Assembly: GCA_903934875.1 (NCBI GenBank)
Contig: CAIZPP010000044.1
Coordinates: forward strand, 1 to 62,021
From: an uncultured Methylococcaceae bacterium
GTDB lineage: Bacteria; Pseudomonadota; Gammaproteobacteria; Methylococcales; Methylococcaceae
Reading direction: 5' to 3'
Length of the DNA stretch: 62,021 nt
This document shows, in pieces, positions 61,502 through 62,021 of the stretch; within the stretch, counting starts at the first letter, position 1; each line of letters begins with the position of its first letter. Both the position numbers and the translations under genes were made by a program. The notes beneath the pieces were generated by a model that worked only from the letters and a program-made list of their open reading frames with translations, did no database searches and was not told the DNA's origin.

Positions 61502-61566
61502 CTTAACGGCCTTATTGTCAGCTAATGGAGTTTAATGGTCGGTGTTAAGTGTGCTTAATGGTCGGT
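61502..61566. repeat. Repeated CTTAATGGTCGGT units upstream of alpA
   Basis: TTTAATGGTCGGT (61531-61543) and CTTAATGGTCGGT (61554-61566) are near-identical direct repeats; CTTAACGGCC (61502) and GCTAATGGAG (61521) are weaker matches. They lie 65-130 bp before the alpA start, suitable for an operator. The gap 61567-61909 shows only a short hairpin, CCTCTGC/GCAGAGG (61843-61859). Confidence 0.5.
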
Positions 61567-61909
61567 TTTTGGTAGCCTGTTAAAACGCCTTCTAAGATTG
61601 CCCTTAGTTATCACATCGCTTTTACCTCGTATTAAGCAGGCATCTCTTTGTTTGACTCCACGCTTGCCGGGATCAGCAATCACGCCAAACTCTTGGCAAG
61701 GGTTTGTCAACAAAAAGCCCCAAAGTTGCGGCCATGTTGGTTAGAACTGATGTTGTGCTTGATATTTGTGGATTGCATCTATCAGTATTTCCCGCCATTC
61801 ATCGGCTCTTTCAATCGTAACCATTTACCCCCCCACCATGCACCTCTGCCTAGCAGAGGCTAGACAAGGCGGCAGAATTGTTTACCATAAGCGCTAATCC
61901 TCCCGCATT

Positions 61910-62021
61910 TTGCAAAAACAGACCGTGCATCTCAGCGACTTTGACCTTCGGCAACTTGAAGCCAGAAATCTGGAAGAATTGCCTGTTGCCGTGAAAGACC
62001 GGCTACTGGAAAGTTTGCTGA
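61910..62021 (+). CDS. Start of an open frame cut by the window end
   Basis: Open from TTG 61910 or GTG 61925 to the end: LQKQTVHLSDFDLRQLEARN, LEELPVAVKDRLLESLL. A helical leucine-rich start that recalls the N-terminus of IS66-like transposases (a coiled region before N-Q-N-S). Not enough sequence to be sure. Confidence 0.3.
   Translation, partial: MQKQTVHLSDFDLRQLEARNLEELPVAVKDRLLESLL

Noticed and set aside
61648-61863. 71-residue open frame near the window end
   Set aside because: Low-complexity hydrophobic translation with no ribosome site or family resemblance.

Overview
The window reads as a gammaproteobacterial chromosome. The housekeeping order supports this: rng-yhdP-tldD on one strand, pilB-pilC-pilD-coaE, a bioB-bioF / bioH-bioC-bioD set, rdgC, a periplasmic cis/trans fatty-acid isomerase and an aa3-type cytochrome c oxidase operon. 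The feel is of a methanotroph-like or sulfur-oxidiser-like genome (Methylococcales or Thiotrichales). That is inference, since no diagnostic methane or sulfur gene is present.

Layout. 0.4-4.2 kb: an OmpR-type two-component pair, an ERCC4/HhH nuclease and comF. 4.3-15.4 kb: the biotin pathway, split in two. bioB-bioF and bioH-bioC-bioD are separated by 6.6 kb of accessory DNA holding an AT-rich aspartyl-protease-like gene, an outer-membrane protein, ParDE, a TIR-membrane-Sel1-FGE protein and a broken VapBC pair. 15.5-20.9 kb: cytochrome oxidase (DUF2244, coxB with fused cytochrome c, coxA, a 35-residue membrane protein, ctaG, coxC, then a possible SURF1 stub). 21-25.5 kb: type IV pilus genes and coaE. 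25.5-32 kb: a repeat-rich accessory stretch with YqaA, Uma2, a DUF4160/DUF2442 pair and a decayed TIR-NB-ARC-TPR gene. 30-36 kb: a SCO-diheme peroxidase fusion divergent from cti, then tldD. 36-39.7 kb: toxin-antitoxin-like pairs and an atypical response regulator-kinase pair, sitting between tldD and yhdP. 40-49 kb: yhdP, rng, rdgC, an L,D-transpeptidase and a small periplasmic protein.

From the tRNA-Leu(CAA) at 49.1 kb to the window end lies an integrated P4-like island. It has a broken integrase beside the tRNA, a translationally coupled three-gene operon (ArdC-like metallopeptidase, unknown 404-residue protein, DUF4365 nuclease-like), a type III restriction-modification pair, a probable replication origin (an exact DnaA-box consensus plus repeated GGTTCCC motifs), a DUF927 helicase, a Toprim primase and an AlpA regulator.

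The older chromosome is crowded with short palindromic elements. About a dozen copies, most near 118 bp, share CAGCRTTTTYAAYATCA-type ends and flank nearly every accessory gene; I found none in the island. At least four other repeat families are present, some nested in one another. I see no complete insertion sequence, CRISPR array or rRNA gene.
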